Made by a program: the position numbers and the translations under genes
The notes under the pieces: generated by a model
What the model was told of the DNA's origin: nothing
Database searches by the model: none
Seen by the model: the letters and a program-made list of their open reading frames with translations, nothing else
Part shown: positions 1-6,756 of the stretch, piece by piece
Position numbering within the stretch: the first letter of the stretch is position 1
Layout of the letters: the number at the start of each line of letters is the position of its first letter
Origin: a virus
Virus record (IMG/VR): IMGVR_UViG_3300031951_001516
Coordinates: 1-20,229 of that record
DNA length: 20,229 nt
Direction: 5' to 3' (one strand)

Positions 1-572
1 GCACGGAGCGAACGCGCAGCTCGTGAGTTACCTCCGCCGTAAGAAGCAATAAGTGCTTGAATAGGAATGGAATTGTTCGGGTCAGATTCAATGCGAGTCA
101 TGGAATAGATGTATGACTCGGAAGTTGGAGAATCAACCAAAACAGAGGCAACAAGTGGCTTGGATTCTGATGGGATGCGTGGATCAGCAAGAACCCAATT
201 CAAACGCGCTTGTGCAAAAGCAGAAGCAGTCATCGCATGGGGCTTTGTAGAACTTGGATGTCCTACAGGAAGCAAATCAGTGAACTGGTCTACAGAAGTG
301 CTAACAGACTTGTCATGATGTGCAAGATTGATAAACTCAGAAAGAGATTTAAGAGCACGATACTCACGCAAAGAATACTCAAGCCCAACAGTGCTAAGAA
401 GAGATTTTTTAACGACAAGAGTTGCCGCCCTTCTACTTATTCTGCGTTCAGCAGAAAACTCGGAGTTGGCTTTATCAACAATGGAGTAGACCTTTTTCTT
501 AAGTCTTTTAGCTTGCTCTTTCGTGGAAAGAGTTTTATTGCTTAGACTGAGTTTATGCGAGTGTCTACGCAT
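1..572 (-). CDS. Head-region protein, 3' end outside window (partial)
   Basis: Open minus-strand frame from ATG at 570-572 running off the left edge, about 190 codons visible. AGGAG lies about 10 nt upstream of the start, and the start overlaps the end of the Dps-fusion gene by 8 nt (ATGCGTAG), so the two are translationally coupled. The N-terminus is rich in Lys/Arg (residues 1-60). Around residues 98-110 it carries a DLLPVGHPSSTK segment that resembles DLLPASHPRSSK in the upstream gene. After that comes a helical stretch (MTASAFAQARLNWVL). The position after portal suggests a capsid, scaffold or maturation role, but I do not recognise the family and assign no function. Confidence 0.8.
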   Translation of the reverse strand, partial: MRRHSHKLSLSNKTLSTKEQAKRLKKKVYSIVDKANSEFSAERRISRRAATLVVKKSLLSTVGLEYSLREYRALKSLSEFINLAHHDKSVSTSVDQFTDLLPVGHPSSTKPHAMTASAFAQARLNWVLADPRIPSESKPLVASVLVDSPTSESYIYSMTRIESDPNNSIPIQALIASYGGGNSRAARSLR

Positions 573-1788
573 GGTCTACATTCTCCTTTAACGGTAGCAA
601 GTCAGCATCAATACTTTGATAGCCGTACTCAGCCAAATCTAGGGCTCTGTCGAATGGGTTTTGATTGTCTTTTACACCACGAGCCCACGCTGCTTTAAGT
701 GAAGGCTCAATTTCATATCCAAAACCTGAAAACTCTGCCATCGCAAGAATTGCTTCTTCTATAGAGGCATATTCTTCCTGGTCTTTAATCTCTACAGTAA
801 GTTCTGCATCATAGTTTTCCTCGAGTAAGGCTCCTGCAGTAACTGCTGAGTTAGATTTCTTTGAACTCCTTGGGTGCGAAGCAGGAAGAAGGTCGTTATC
901 TGTTGTGTAATTGGAGTTTGCTGGCTTACCAGACTTCAACAAACGAAGGAAAGCATTAACTCGACCCATAGCCCATTGGTCGCGAGTCATTCCAGGACGG
1001 TGCGAAGTGGAGAATGCTCCTGCGCCTCGTCGGTAGACTGCCTTAAGCATAGATAGAGAGGCTTTTCTTCCGTTAGGAGCGCTCTCATTGTGCTTAGAGA
1101 CTTTCTCTTTTAAACTTTTTTCAATTTTGTCAGAGAACTTTACTTTTCGAGCGCTCTTTGTTCCAGAAGCAGAGCCCGCTTTGTTAGTTTTCGACCCTTT
1201 AATTCTGTCCTTCTTTGGTGCAGGAGTTTTTGCAAGGCTTCCCGCAGCAAAAACAGGCTGTTCATCCATAAAAACCTCTTCGGTCTCTACTTCTACAGGT
1301 TGAACAGCCTCAGATTCCCCCGAGGACTCAGAAGTAAGGAAAGCATTTAACTGCCAACGCCATTTTTTGTGCATATCAATGCGACCAGCAATAAAATCTG
1401 CAATTCCTTGCTCGTTAGCGGCGTCTGCAACAGCAAAGCAATTATCAAGAGAGCGAATCATAATTTCATTGGAATCGTAGAGGTCTTTACACATAGACAT
1501 TGCGTTCGTTCCAACATTTGCATCTTTAACAGAAGAGAGTTGAGCGAATTCAACAAGTTTGTAAGGAGCAAAAGCACCAAGTTTTCTCATGTTCTCTGCA
1601 AGAGCATCAAAAGAAGAGTAAATATCCTCATAAATGTCAGCAAAGAAATCATGGAACTGTGAAAAATCATTTCCAACAACGTTCCAGTGATGGCCATGAG
1701 CCTTGAAGTAGAGAACAACAGCATTACCTAAAGTCTCCGCTAATGCCTCTGATACTTCTGGCTTTTCAATAGAAAAATCTTGTGCCAT
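565..1788 (-). CDS. Dps/ferritin-like domain fused to phage head-region protein
   Basis: 407 aa. Residues about 5-155 form a complete Dps-like four-helix mini-ferritin: HHWNVVGNDFSQFH then D61 and E65, and a closing KWRWQLNAFL helix. In Dps numbering the ferroxidase ligands correspond to H34, H46, D61 and E65. The fifth ligand position (H46+4) is A50, with D51 beside it, so the centre may be altered. A Ser/Pro/Lys-rich linker (about 156-225) leads to a second region (about 226-310: YRRGAGAFSTSHRPGM, NDLLPASHPRS) that I remember from other phage proteins without a known function. Start ATG; its AGGA RBS lies inside the last codons of the portal gene 2 nt upstream. Position after portal suggests a virion or prohead protein. 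Iron binding or DNA protection in the particle is inference. Confidence 0.85.
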   Translation of the reverse strand: MAQDFSIEKPEVSEALAETLGNAVVLYFKAHGHHWNVVGNDFSQFHDFFADIYEDIYSSFDALAENMRKLGAFAPYKLVEFAQLSSVKDANVGTNAMSMCKDLYDSNEIMIRSLDNCFAVADAANEQGIADFIAGRIDMHKKWRWQLNAFLTSESSGESEAVQPVEVETEEVFMDEQPVFAAGSLAKTPAPKKDRIKGSKTNKAGSASGTKSARKVKFSDKIEKSLKEKVSKHNESAPNGRKASLSMLKAVYRRGAGAFSTSHRPGMTRDQWAMGRVNAFLRLLKSGKPANSNYTTDNDLLPASHPRSSKKSNSAVTAGALLEENYDAELTVEIKDQEEYASIEEAILAMAEFSGFGYEIEPSLKAAWARGVKDNQNPFDRALDLAEYGYQSIDADLLPLKENVDHA

Positions 1789-1790
1789 TT

Positions 1791-3530
1791 TTAGATTCCT
1801 TCCTGCGGCGTTTCAGGTACTTCTTCTTGAGGTACTTCTTCTGGTGTTTGCGGAGCTTGCGATGTTTGACCAGAAAGAATCTGTTCTACCTCTGGAGGTA
1901 GTGGAGCAACGGAAGCTGCTTGTTGACTTTGTCGCACTGCGTTCATCATCTCTGGTGCAATAGCACCAAGCATTGCTTCGGTAAGTTCTGGAGTAATAGT
2001 TCCTCTTTCGCGAAGCATACGAATAGCAGTTTCGTTAGAGGTTGGAGCATCTGCGTTAGTAAATCCATGCGCTCTGCGCCATGACTCGTAAGAAATTGCT
2101 CCGCGGTCAAATCCTGAATCAGCATCGGCTGCGCGGTCATTGCGTGTGGAAACTGCTGATGGGTCATACCAAATAACAATTCGGTCTACTTCTGATTGTG
2201 GATAACCATTTGCTACAAGGTATGGTCGAAGATAAACAACGGTAAGAGAGTCTGCAATAAGAAGCATTAAAGGTTCGATGTGTGTTTTGTAAAGAGTCTC
2301 ATCTATTTGCAGTGCGTTGGAGTACTTAACATTAGCAAGACCAGTAATCATATCTTTAGGAACATCGAGACCTTGCAAAATACGCTCAAGAACTCGGTCT
2401 GAACGCTCAGCAAGTTGTGGGTCAAAGGAGCGCTCGAACTTGAACTGCTTAATTTTGTCGCCAAGTTCGGCAGGACCGCGAATAATGAGCGGAACAACTG
2501 CGCTAGCAGACTCTTCATCACGAATAGGAGTGGTCATCGCATCAATGAGTTGGTCTTCAAACTCATCTTCTGCTTCCTCAACAGTAAATCCTGGATTTAA
2601 ATCGTTATCGTCGTCATACGGGAAATCCCCGTCGCCTTGTGCGGCAACGGAGAGCCCGTCGGGAAGATAGAGTGCGCCCGCGTTGAGACGAGAACGTGCT
2701 GTGGCACGGAAAGTTCTATTAAGGAGAAGAAGTTCAGCGCAAAGGTCAAGCAAACCGCGAATCGACGAATCTGCTTCGTCAGAAAAACGTGGATGTGAAC
2801 GCCAAATGCGACCAACAAAAGCTTTGCTATTAAGTTTAAGAGGGTTGTTTCCAGAACTATATGCGGTCTGTCCTGTCACTTGTTCTCTACGCCCAATAAG
2901 GTTAAACCCACCTCGAACATCAGCAAGAAGTTCATCAACAGATTTGATATCCCATGACTCAGGGATGCCATGTCCTGGCTTTTCTGGAACTTGAACAAGA
3001 TAACATTCACCAGCAACGCTCAAATTAAGTGCTGCATCACGAAGGAGACCTGCTTGTCCGCCGTATGCTGAATCTAAACGTGATAACGCACGTTCTGCTG
3101 CGGCTGCAAGGGATGGGTCTACAGTAGAAGAAGTACGAACAGAGTTTGGTGCTTCTGCAGGATTATCAACAACTGCTGCGTAGAGTCGAATGCGTGAGAT
3201 GACAGATGCAACAAGATTAAATGCGTATTTAATTTCTCCGATAGCGTCGTAATACTCCCAGGCTTCTTGTTGCCATGAACTCGAACCTGCAGAGCGACGT
3301 GCTTTAAATTGCTCGAATTCTCCCTTGTCATTAATTTTAATTTGAGCAGCAGCAGCGGTGAGGGTTCGCGGTGTGCTGTATGTAGGGGTAGGGAGAGGGT
3401 TAAAGAATATGGAGGAAGCACCAGTTATAGGTGCTTGACTATTAATCCGTTGAGTAGATGCCGACGCTCGAAGCGGCTGAGAAGCGCTGTCGGCGTTTTG
3501 GCCTTGTTCTGTGCGTCTAAAGACGGCCAC
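1791..3530 (-). CDS. Phage portal protein
   Basis: 579 aa, GTG start with GGGAG 5 nt upstream (3536-3540). Size and layout fit a portal: a disordered N-terminus, a WEYYDAIGEIKYAFNLVASV segment entering the wing, then a stem/crown-like part (VLERILQGLDVPKDMITGL, NALQIDETLYKTHIEPLMLL) and a C-terminus rich in Gln/Pro/Glu. The second half has the typical portal run from the long helix to IVIWYDPSAVSTRNDRAADADSGFDRGAISYESW. Portal forms the dodecameric DNA channel at one capsid vertex and anchors terminase. It is followed after 2 nt by the Dps-fusion gene. Family assignment rests on memory of actinophage portals and synteny. Confidence 0.85.
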   Translation of the reverse strand: MAVFRRTEQGQNADSASQPLRASASTQRINSQAPITGASSIFFNPLPTPTYSTPRTLTAAAAQIKINDKGEFEQFKARRSAGSSSWQQEAWEYYDAIGEIKYAFNLVASVISRIRLYAAVVDNPAEAPNSVRTSSTVDPSLAAAAERALSRLDSAYGGQAGLLRDAALNLSVAGECYLVQVPEKPGHGIPESWDIKSVDELLADVRGGFNLIGRREQVTGQTAYSSGNNPLKLNSKAFVGRIWRSHPRFSDEADSSIRGLLDLCAELLLLNRTFRATARSRLNAGALYLPDGLSVAAQGDGDFPYDDDNDLNPGFTVEEAEDEFEDQLIDAMTTPIRDEESASAVVPLIIRGPAELGDKIKQFKFERSFDPQLAERSDRVLERILQGLDVPKDMITGLANVKYSNALQIDETLYKTHIEPLMLLIADSLTVVYLRPYLVANGYPQSEVDRIVIWYDPSAVSTRNDRAADADSGFDRGAISYESWRRAHGFTNADAPTSNETAIRMLRERGTITPELTEAMLGAIAPEMMNAVRQSQQAASVAPLPPEVEQILSGQTSQAPQTPEEVPQEEVPETPQEGI

Positions 3531-3565
3531 TGATACTCCCGTTCATTAAGTTACGGAACATGAAG

Positions 3566-3856
3566 TCAATCTCTCTCTTCATGTGCGGCTAATAGTCCTG
3601 CCACTGCAGATAAAGCAAGAATGCTTTCTACAGCTTTCGTCCCACTAGGCATAATTGTACGCGATATTTGTAGACCTGATGCTATCCAAATGCTGGTACA
3701 CCAGTCGCAGGTAATTAAGTATCCAATTTTTGTTGATTCAGGAGGATACTTCTTCCAAATTTTTTCTCTCAAGGGCTCTGCGATGCTATCTCGCGTCACC
3801 ATCCGCGTGAGGCGATAGGTGGCAAGACCTGCAATGACAAAAGTTAAAGGGCTCAT
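3566..3856 (-). CDS. DUF1360-like small membrane protein
   Basis: 96 aa. I choose the ATG at 3854-3856 because it overlaps the upstream stop as ATGA. Longer starts (TTG at 3913, ATG at 3907) would overlap that gene much more. The N-terminal hydrophobic segment with TYRLTRMVTRDSIAEPLR, a central YLITCDWCTSIW motif and a C-terminal hydrophobic segment (AVESILALSAVAGLLAA) match the DUF1360 pattern seen in phages and Gram-positive bacteria. Probably an inner-membrane protein. The role is unknown, and its place between a DNA-binding protein and portal gives no clear clue. Confidence 0.75.
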   Translation of the reverse strand: MSPLTFVIAGLATYRLTRMVTRDSIAEPLREKIWKKYPPESTKIGYLITCDWCTSIWIASGLQISRTIMPSGTKAVESILALSAVAGLLAAHEERD

Positions 3857-4200
3857 GAGTAGAGTATCTTCCCATAAGGGTTCCACGATTTTAGGCGCGA
3901 CCCGCATCCACAATTAGTATCCTTGGAGAAGATAACAAACTTGCCCGAGGCGGTCTGTGCCTTATGTACTCTATTTTCCTTTTTATATTGTACTATTGCC
4001 TCTTTAAAAATAACAACAATTCCCGTAGGGGAGTCTTGACCAATAAGAATCCCGTCATTAATAACAACAATGCGGATTCTCCCAAGGCGCTTACCCGCCG
4101 CGGGGAGCGGGGTTTGCATCGTCAAAGCATCGATGTCGCTAGCGGTGTCAGGCGGAAAAAATAAGGCTTCAGCAGGGAAAACATCAGCCTGTAACTTCAC
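3853..4200 (-). CDS. Conserved phage-type protein with CGCGSR motif, unknown function
   Basis: 115 aa, GTG start, overlapping the upstream gene by 4 nt (GTGA) and the next by ATGA. Beta-strand-rich middle (RIRIVVINDGILIGQDSPTG, IVVIFKEAIVQY) and a C-terminal DTNCGCGSRLKSWNPYG segment. I have the impression of similar CGCGSRLR endings in other actinophage proteins encoded near the head genes, but know of no function. The two cysteines could bind metal. The tight coupling says it is co-expressed with portal. Confidence 0.7.
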   Translation of the reverse strand: MKLQADVFPAEALFFPPDTASDIDALTMQTPLPAAGKRLGRIRIVVINDGILIGQDSPTGIVVIFKEAIVQYKKENRVHKAQTASGKFVIFSKDTNCGCGSRLKSWNPYGKILYS

Positions 4201-4652
4201 TTTGCCAGCCTTTTTGCCATTGCTCGGTAACTAACACCCGCTGCTTTAGCAAGTTCTACGGCTGGAACCCCCTTTTTTCGTAAATACTTGACCAGTTCGG
4301 TGAGTTTTTGGTTTGCCGCGGCAGGAGCAGAGGCAGGATCCATTTTGGAACGATATTTTCTGGCTTGTAGGGAGAGATTTTTAATTTCAGCCTCGTACTC
4401 GTGTTGGAGCGGAATGGGCGCCGGAAAATTTGGCTCTGGAAGTGGGTGATTTGCTTCAATATGAGTCGTAGCCTCGACCCGAGAGAGGCGGTAATGAAGC
4501 GTTGCCTTGGGAACGGGCGGAGAGAAAGAGTTTCCTATCTCGGAGAGCGACCAACCTATAGTCCACAAGCCCTTCATACGAGCCAGTTTCAACTCCATAG
4601 GGAGGCTAAGGATAAAGTCAATTTCTTCGTTAGGCAAAGTTGTTCTGTTCAT
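4197..4652 (-). CDS. Two-HTH DNA-binding protein, possible small terminase
   Basis: 151 aa, first gene of the head operon. Residues about 25-57 look like a helix-turn-helix (LWTIGWSLSEIG then PKATLHYRLSRV). Residues about 115-151 look like a second (YLRKKGVPAVELAKAAGVSYRAMAKRLAK). A proline-rich linker and a charged helix lie between. Heading the operon next to a repeat-rich non-coding region fits a small terminase subunit recognising a packaging site, but it could equally be a transcription regulator. No large terminase lies between it and portal. No ribosome-binding site is visible upstream, although a -10-like TACTAT ends 6 nt before the ATG. Confidence 0.75.
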   Translation of the reverse strand: MNRTTLPNEEIDFILSLPMELKLARMKGLWTIGWSLSEIGNSFSPPVPKATLHYRLSRVEATTHIEANHPLPEPNFPAPIPLQHEYEAEIKNLSLQARKYRSKMDPASAPAAANQKLTELVKYLRKKGVPAVELAKAAGVSYRAMAKRLAK

Positions 4653-4913
4653 AATCGTATAGTACAGGGAATGAGAGGAGGTGATTTTTTGAACGAAGAT
4701 GAACCTTAACGATTTTTGACTTGGGCCTGTGAGAAGGCAGTTGTTATTGTGTCCGATTTGTCCAAATCGTTTCCTAAATTATTTTTGCCCCATAACCGTT
4801 GATTTTATTATTTTGTCCGATTTGTCGTTACTGAGTGTTACATGAGCATAGATATAAAAATAAATGAGAGAAAACATAAAACAAAAATAAAAAAATTATT
4901 TTCTCTACCTCTA

Positions 4914-4964
4914 GTAGAGGTTGAGGGTTATCAAGTCTAGCTATCAAGTAGAGGTTGAAGGTTA
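4914..4964. repeat. Direct repeat pair GTAGAGGTTGARGGTTA
   Basis: GTAGAGGTTGAGGGTTA (4914-4930) and GTAGAGGTTGAAGGTTA (4948-4964) differ at one base, start 34 bp apart, and both lie near ATCAAG copies. A degenerate third copy (GTAGTAGAGAGTCAGGGTT) may follow near 4990. Such iteron-like copies suggest protein binding sites. Confidence 0.7.
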
Positions 4965-5071
4965 TAGTCAAGTGTGCTAAGTCTAAAGGTGTAGTAGAGA
5001 GTCAGGGTTCTAAAAATAAATTATAAATAGTTTGAATGGGTCGAATTGCTACTGGCGAGTAACTTATCTGG

Positions 5072-5100
5072 CTATATGCCTATATGCCTATCTGCCTATG
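5072..5100 (+). repeat. Tandem 8-mer CTATATGC abutting a -35 element
   Basis: CTATATGC, CTATATGC, CTATCTGC and a partial fourth copy CTATG run head to tail and end 1 nt before the TTGACT of the promoter at 5102. A simple-sequence slippage tract or stacked binding sites could modulate this promoter. Confidence 0.75.
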
Positions 5101-5101
5101 C

Positions 5102-5129
5102 TTGACTATTTCTGATTATTCTATATAGT
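5102..5129 (+). promoter_or_regulatory. Promoter for 5158 gene
   Basis: TTGACT (5102-5107), 16-nt spacer, TATAGT (5124-5129), about 29 nt before the likely ATG. Confidence 0.65.
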
Positions 5130-5157
5130 TGTCTTATATAACTATCTGGGGGTGATT

Positions 5158-5337
5158 ATGAAAGGTAACTGGGTCGCGGTTGATGTTCTGCCTAACTGTG
5201 ATGTCTGTGGCGCTGTGGCTTCCTATGACGCTTTACTCTTTGGCTCTAAGTGGGGTTATGCTTGCCAAGAGTGCTTCGATAATTTCGGGGCTGCCGTAGG
5301 GCTAGGCTTAGGTCAGCGTTTGGTTCTCCGCAAGTAA
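5158..5337 (+). CDS. Zinc-ribbon mini-protein (CDVCG...CQEC)
   Basis: 59 aa from ATG 5158, preceded by GGGGGTG at good spacing. A GTG two codons earlier (5152) is the alternative but sits inside the RBS. Two CxxC knuckles (CDVCG, CQEC) about 24 residues apart form a probable zinc ribbon. A glycine-rich tail (GAAVGLGLGQRLVLRK) follows. First gene of the plus-strand small-gene block, with its own promoter. Function unknown. Confidence 0.75.
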   Translation: MKGNWVAVDVLPNCDVCGAVASYDALLFGSKWGYACQECFDNFGAAVGLGLGQRLVLRK

Positions 5338-5372
5338 CTTAGACAAAACGGACATACCGCACGATATAACTA

Positions 5373-5386
5373 TGACCAAAATGACT
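5373..5386 (+). promoter_or_regulatory. TGAC-TGAC box
   Basis: TGACCAAAATGACT, a direct repeat of TGAC with 9-nt periodicity, ends exactly 10 nt before the -35 element at 5397. Related boxes lie at 6516, 10777 and 15499. Confidence 0.55.
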
Positions 5387-5396
5387 GGATTATTAT

Positions 5397-5425
5397 TTGA
5401 CTTCTATACCTACTAGGTATAATCT
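5397..5425 (+). promoter_or_regulatory. Promoter for 5472 gene
   Basis: TTGACT (5397-5402), 17 nt, TAATCT (5420-5425), with TATAAT in an overlapping register. Promoter plus leader (5397-5444) is 42/48 identical to 6296-6343. Confidence 0.75.
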
Positions 5426-5471
5426 TTACTCATAACTAAATAACACAACCGAAAAGAAAAGGGGAAATAAA

Positions 5472-5588
5472 ATGAACTTCTTTGGAAATGTAGCTGACTG
5501 GATTGAAGATAACTTTGCTATCGCTGGACCTGTAGGTGCGTTTATCGGTATAGCCGTAGCGGTTACGATAGCGCTACTAACACGCTAA
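5472..5588 (+). CDS. Small single-TM peptide
   Basis: 38 aa with a strong GGGG RBS (AAAAGGGGAAATAAA before ATG). MNFFGNVADWIEDNFAIAG is followed by one hydrophobic helix (VGAFIGIAVAVTIALL) and ends in TR. Likely an inner-membrane micro-protein with an acidic amphipathic N-terminus. Followed directly by a GCAA-loop terminator, so it is a single-gene unit or ends one. Function unknown. Many phage micro-membrane proteins affect lysis or host envelope, but nothing here proves it. Confidence 0.7.
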   Translation: MNFFGNVADWIEDNFAIAGPVGAFIGIAVAVTIALLTR

Positions 5589-5601
5589 AGTAAAAGTAAA
5601 A

Positions 5602-5625
5602 GTAACCCTCCGCAAGGGGGGTTAC
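5602..5625 (+). terminator. GNRA-loop terminator
   Basis: GTAACCCTCC / GGGGGGTTAC stem (one T-G wobble) closed by a GCAA tetraloop. No long T tract follows. Confidence 0.7.
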
Positions 5626-5675
5626 AACCTAAACAACTAAATAAATAAAAAACCAACTAGAAAAGGGGAAATAAA

Positions 5676-5843
5676 ATGAATACCTGCTCCGCATGTAACA
5701 CTACTGAAAATATCGTTCACTCAGGCGTAGATGCTTTCGCTCTAGGGGTAATGGATAGGGTCGGCCAAATCTGCTACGAGTGCGCTCATGCTGAATACCG
5801 CAGAAACTACCTAATCGAAGAAAGCCTCGCAGGGCTTGACTAA
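5676..5843 (+). CDS. Zinc-ribbon mini-protein (CSAC...CYEC)
   Basis: 55 aa; AAAAGGGGAAATAAA before ATG is the same leader motif as the 5472 gene. CSAC (residues 4-7) and CYEC (33-36) form two zinc knuckles; the tail is helical and charged (AHAEYRRNYLIEESLAGLD). It may be transcribed from 5397 if the 5602 terminator leaks, since no clear -35/-10 pair lies just upstream. Function unknown. Confidence 0.7.
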   Translation: MNTCSACNTTENIVHSGVDAFALGVMDRVGQICYECAHAEYRRNYLIEESLAGLD

Positions 5844-5854
5844 AGATAAAAATA

Positions 5855-5878
5855 CTAACCCCCCGCAAGGGGGGTTAG
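5855..5878 (+). terminator. GNRA-loop terminator
   Basis: Perfect 10-bp stem CTAACCCCCC / GGGGGGTTAG with GCAA loop. Near copy of the hairpins at 5602 and 6486. Confidence 0.75.
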
Positions 5879-5935
5879 GTATCTTCACACGCAAAAAACA
5901 AATAACCGCAAATAAAAACAAGAAAGGGAAGATAA

Positions 5936-6109
5936 ATGAGTAAAGCAAGAAAAGAACTAGGTCTGACTTGGTGGAGTTATGTTACCCACGCTTGGCACAA
6001 ACTTCGGTACTCAACTTCTAGAAAGTACCGCAACGAGTGGGACGCTTGGGAAAATGAACTCACCGCAATTACAAAATATCTACATAAGAAAGGGCTTCTA
6101 GACAAATGA
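5936..6109 (+). CDS. Small Trp-rich basic protein
   Basis: 57 aa, AAGGGAAGATAA before ATG. Tryptophan- and Lys/Arg-rich, helical (TWWSYVTHAWHKLRYS, EWDAWENELTAITKYLHKK). Its stop overlaps the next start as ATGA, so the two form a coupled pair. No family recognised. Confidence 0.7.
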   Translation: MSKARKELGLTWWSYVTHAWHKLRYSTSRKYRNEWDAWENELTAITKYLHKKGLLDK

Positions 6110-6291
6110 GCGTAAAAGAATTATTTGGACATATCGGCAAAAGCGGACTTCTCCCACTTGACGGCATACAAATAAAAGTAATGGTAAAAGATGTAAAGAC
6201 TTCCTACGGGGTGGAGAGGTTTCTCATCGCTCCAGAGGCAGGGTCGGGAGAGGTCTGGGTCAATGCTGAGCGAGTTTCTTTATCCGCATAG
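6106..6291 (+). CDS. Small beta-rich protein, unknown function
   Basis: 61 aa, translationally coupled (ATGA) to the 5936 gene. Alternating hydrophobic pattern (IQIKVMVKDVK, FLIAPEAGSGEVWVNAERVSL) suggests a small beta fold. No motif recognised. The next promoter lies immediately after its stop. Confidence 0.7.
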   Translation: MSVKELFGHIGKSGLLPLDGIQIKVMVKDVKTSYGVERFLIAPEAGSGEVWVNAERVSLSA

Positions 6292-6295
6292 GTTC

Positions 6296-6324
6296 TTGAC
6301 TTCTATCCGTATTAGTTGTAATCT
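6296..6324 (+). promoter_or_regulatory. Promoter for 6365 gene
   Basis: TTGACT (6296-6301), 17 nt, TAATCT (6319-6324). Duplicate of the promoter/leader at 5397. Confidence 0.75.
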
Positions 6325-6364
6325 ATACTCATAACTAAATAACCGCTAACGAAAGGGTCTAAAA

Positions 6365-6475
6365 ATGGAAATGTATATTGGTGGAGAACTTATAGATTTC
6401 TCAAATGAAGAATACTTTGACGGCATACAAAATCAAGAGTGGGTTGATACAGACCTCTACTATGAAAAGGGCTAA
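6365..6475 (+). CDS. Small acidic peptide
   Basis: 36 aa, GAAAGGG upstream of ATG. Acidic and aromatic (IDFSNEEYFDG, WVDTDLYYEKG). A single-gene unit: dedicated promoter at 6296 and strong terminator at 6486. That framing supports it being real despite its size. Function unknown. Confidence 0.65.
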   Translation: MEMYIGGELIDFSNEEYFDGIQNQEWVDTDLYYEKG

Positions 6476-6485
6476 GTCCAACCTC

Positions 6486-6515
6486 AACCCCCCGCAAGGG
6501 GGGTTATTTTTTTTC
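6486..6515 (+). terminator. GNRA-loop terminator with T tract
   Basis: AACCCCCC / GGGGGGTT stem, GCAA loop, then A and a run of nine T. Canonical intrinsic terminator. Confidence 0.9.
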
Positions 6516-6529
6516 TGACTGAAATGACT
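6516..6529 (+). promoter_or_regulatory. TGAC-TGAC box
   Basis: TGACTGAAATGACT lies directly after the terminator T tract and exactly 10 nt before the -35 element at 6540. Confidence 0.55.
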
Positions 6530-6539
6530 GAATATAGTA

Positions 6540-6568
6540 TTGACTTATAGCCTATAGTTATGTAGTAT
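6540..6568 (+). promoter_or_regulatory. Promoter for 6615 gene
   Basis: TTGACT (6540-6545), 17 nt, TAGTAT (6563-6568). Confidence 0.75.
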
Positions 6569-6614
6569 AGTCTTATTAGTTCATAGGGGACTAATCTAAA
6601 GAAGGGGATATAAA

Positions 6615-6743
6615 ATGACCGCAACTCTCGTAATGTTAGTTATGTTTGTAATCGCTCCACTTGCTTTATTGTCTTTCGGTATTGCTATGGAAAAGTGGGC
6701 TAACCGCAACGATGAAGAAGAAGACGAGTTCTACGCAATTTAG
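6615..6743 (+). CDS. Small single-TM peptide with acidic tail
   Basis: 42 aa, GAAGGGGATATAAA before ATG. One hydrophobic helix (LVMLVMFVIAPLALLSFGIAM) followed by an acidic tail (NDEEEDEFYAI), giving a likely N-out/C-in micro-membrane protein. Own promoter and a shared bidirectional terminator. It converges on the holin-like gene, so a lysis-related role is possible but unproven. Confidence 0.7.
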   Translation: MTATLVMLVMFVIAPLALLSFGIAMEKWANRNDEEEDEFYAI

Positions 6744-6756
6744 TAACAAAAAAGAG

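Larger units (their letters stand above)
4653..5157. other. Divergent non-coding region upstream of the head operon and the plus-strand small-gene block
   Basis: About 500 bases without a convincing gene, between divergently transcribed blocks. It holds a perfect Shine-Dalgarno-like AGGAGGTGAT (4676-4685), two copies of GTCCGATTTGTC (4751-4762, 4815-4826), the palindrome CGATTTG-TC-CAAATCG (4754-4769), a short inverted repeat CCTCT-AGT-AGAGG near 4909-4920, a 17-nt direct repeat (4914-4930, 4948-4964) and an 8-nt tandem repeat (5072-5100). These features would suit a promoter/operator region, a packaging (cos/pac) site or an origin. The sequence alone does not decide between them. Confidence 0.6.

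Noticed and set aside
1369-1662. Long plus-strand frame in the Dps-fusion gene
   Set aside because: It lies opposite a well-supported minus gene, has no RBS, and the protein pattern is not credible. Same for the other plus-strand frames in 1-4650.
2317-2670. 117-residue plus-strand frame within the portal gene
   Set aside because: Antisense shadow of the portal codons with low-complexity Ser/Arg content.
4653-5157. Attachment site or integrase region
   Set aside because: No integrase, excisionase or tRNA-derived sequence is present.
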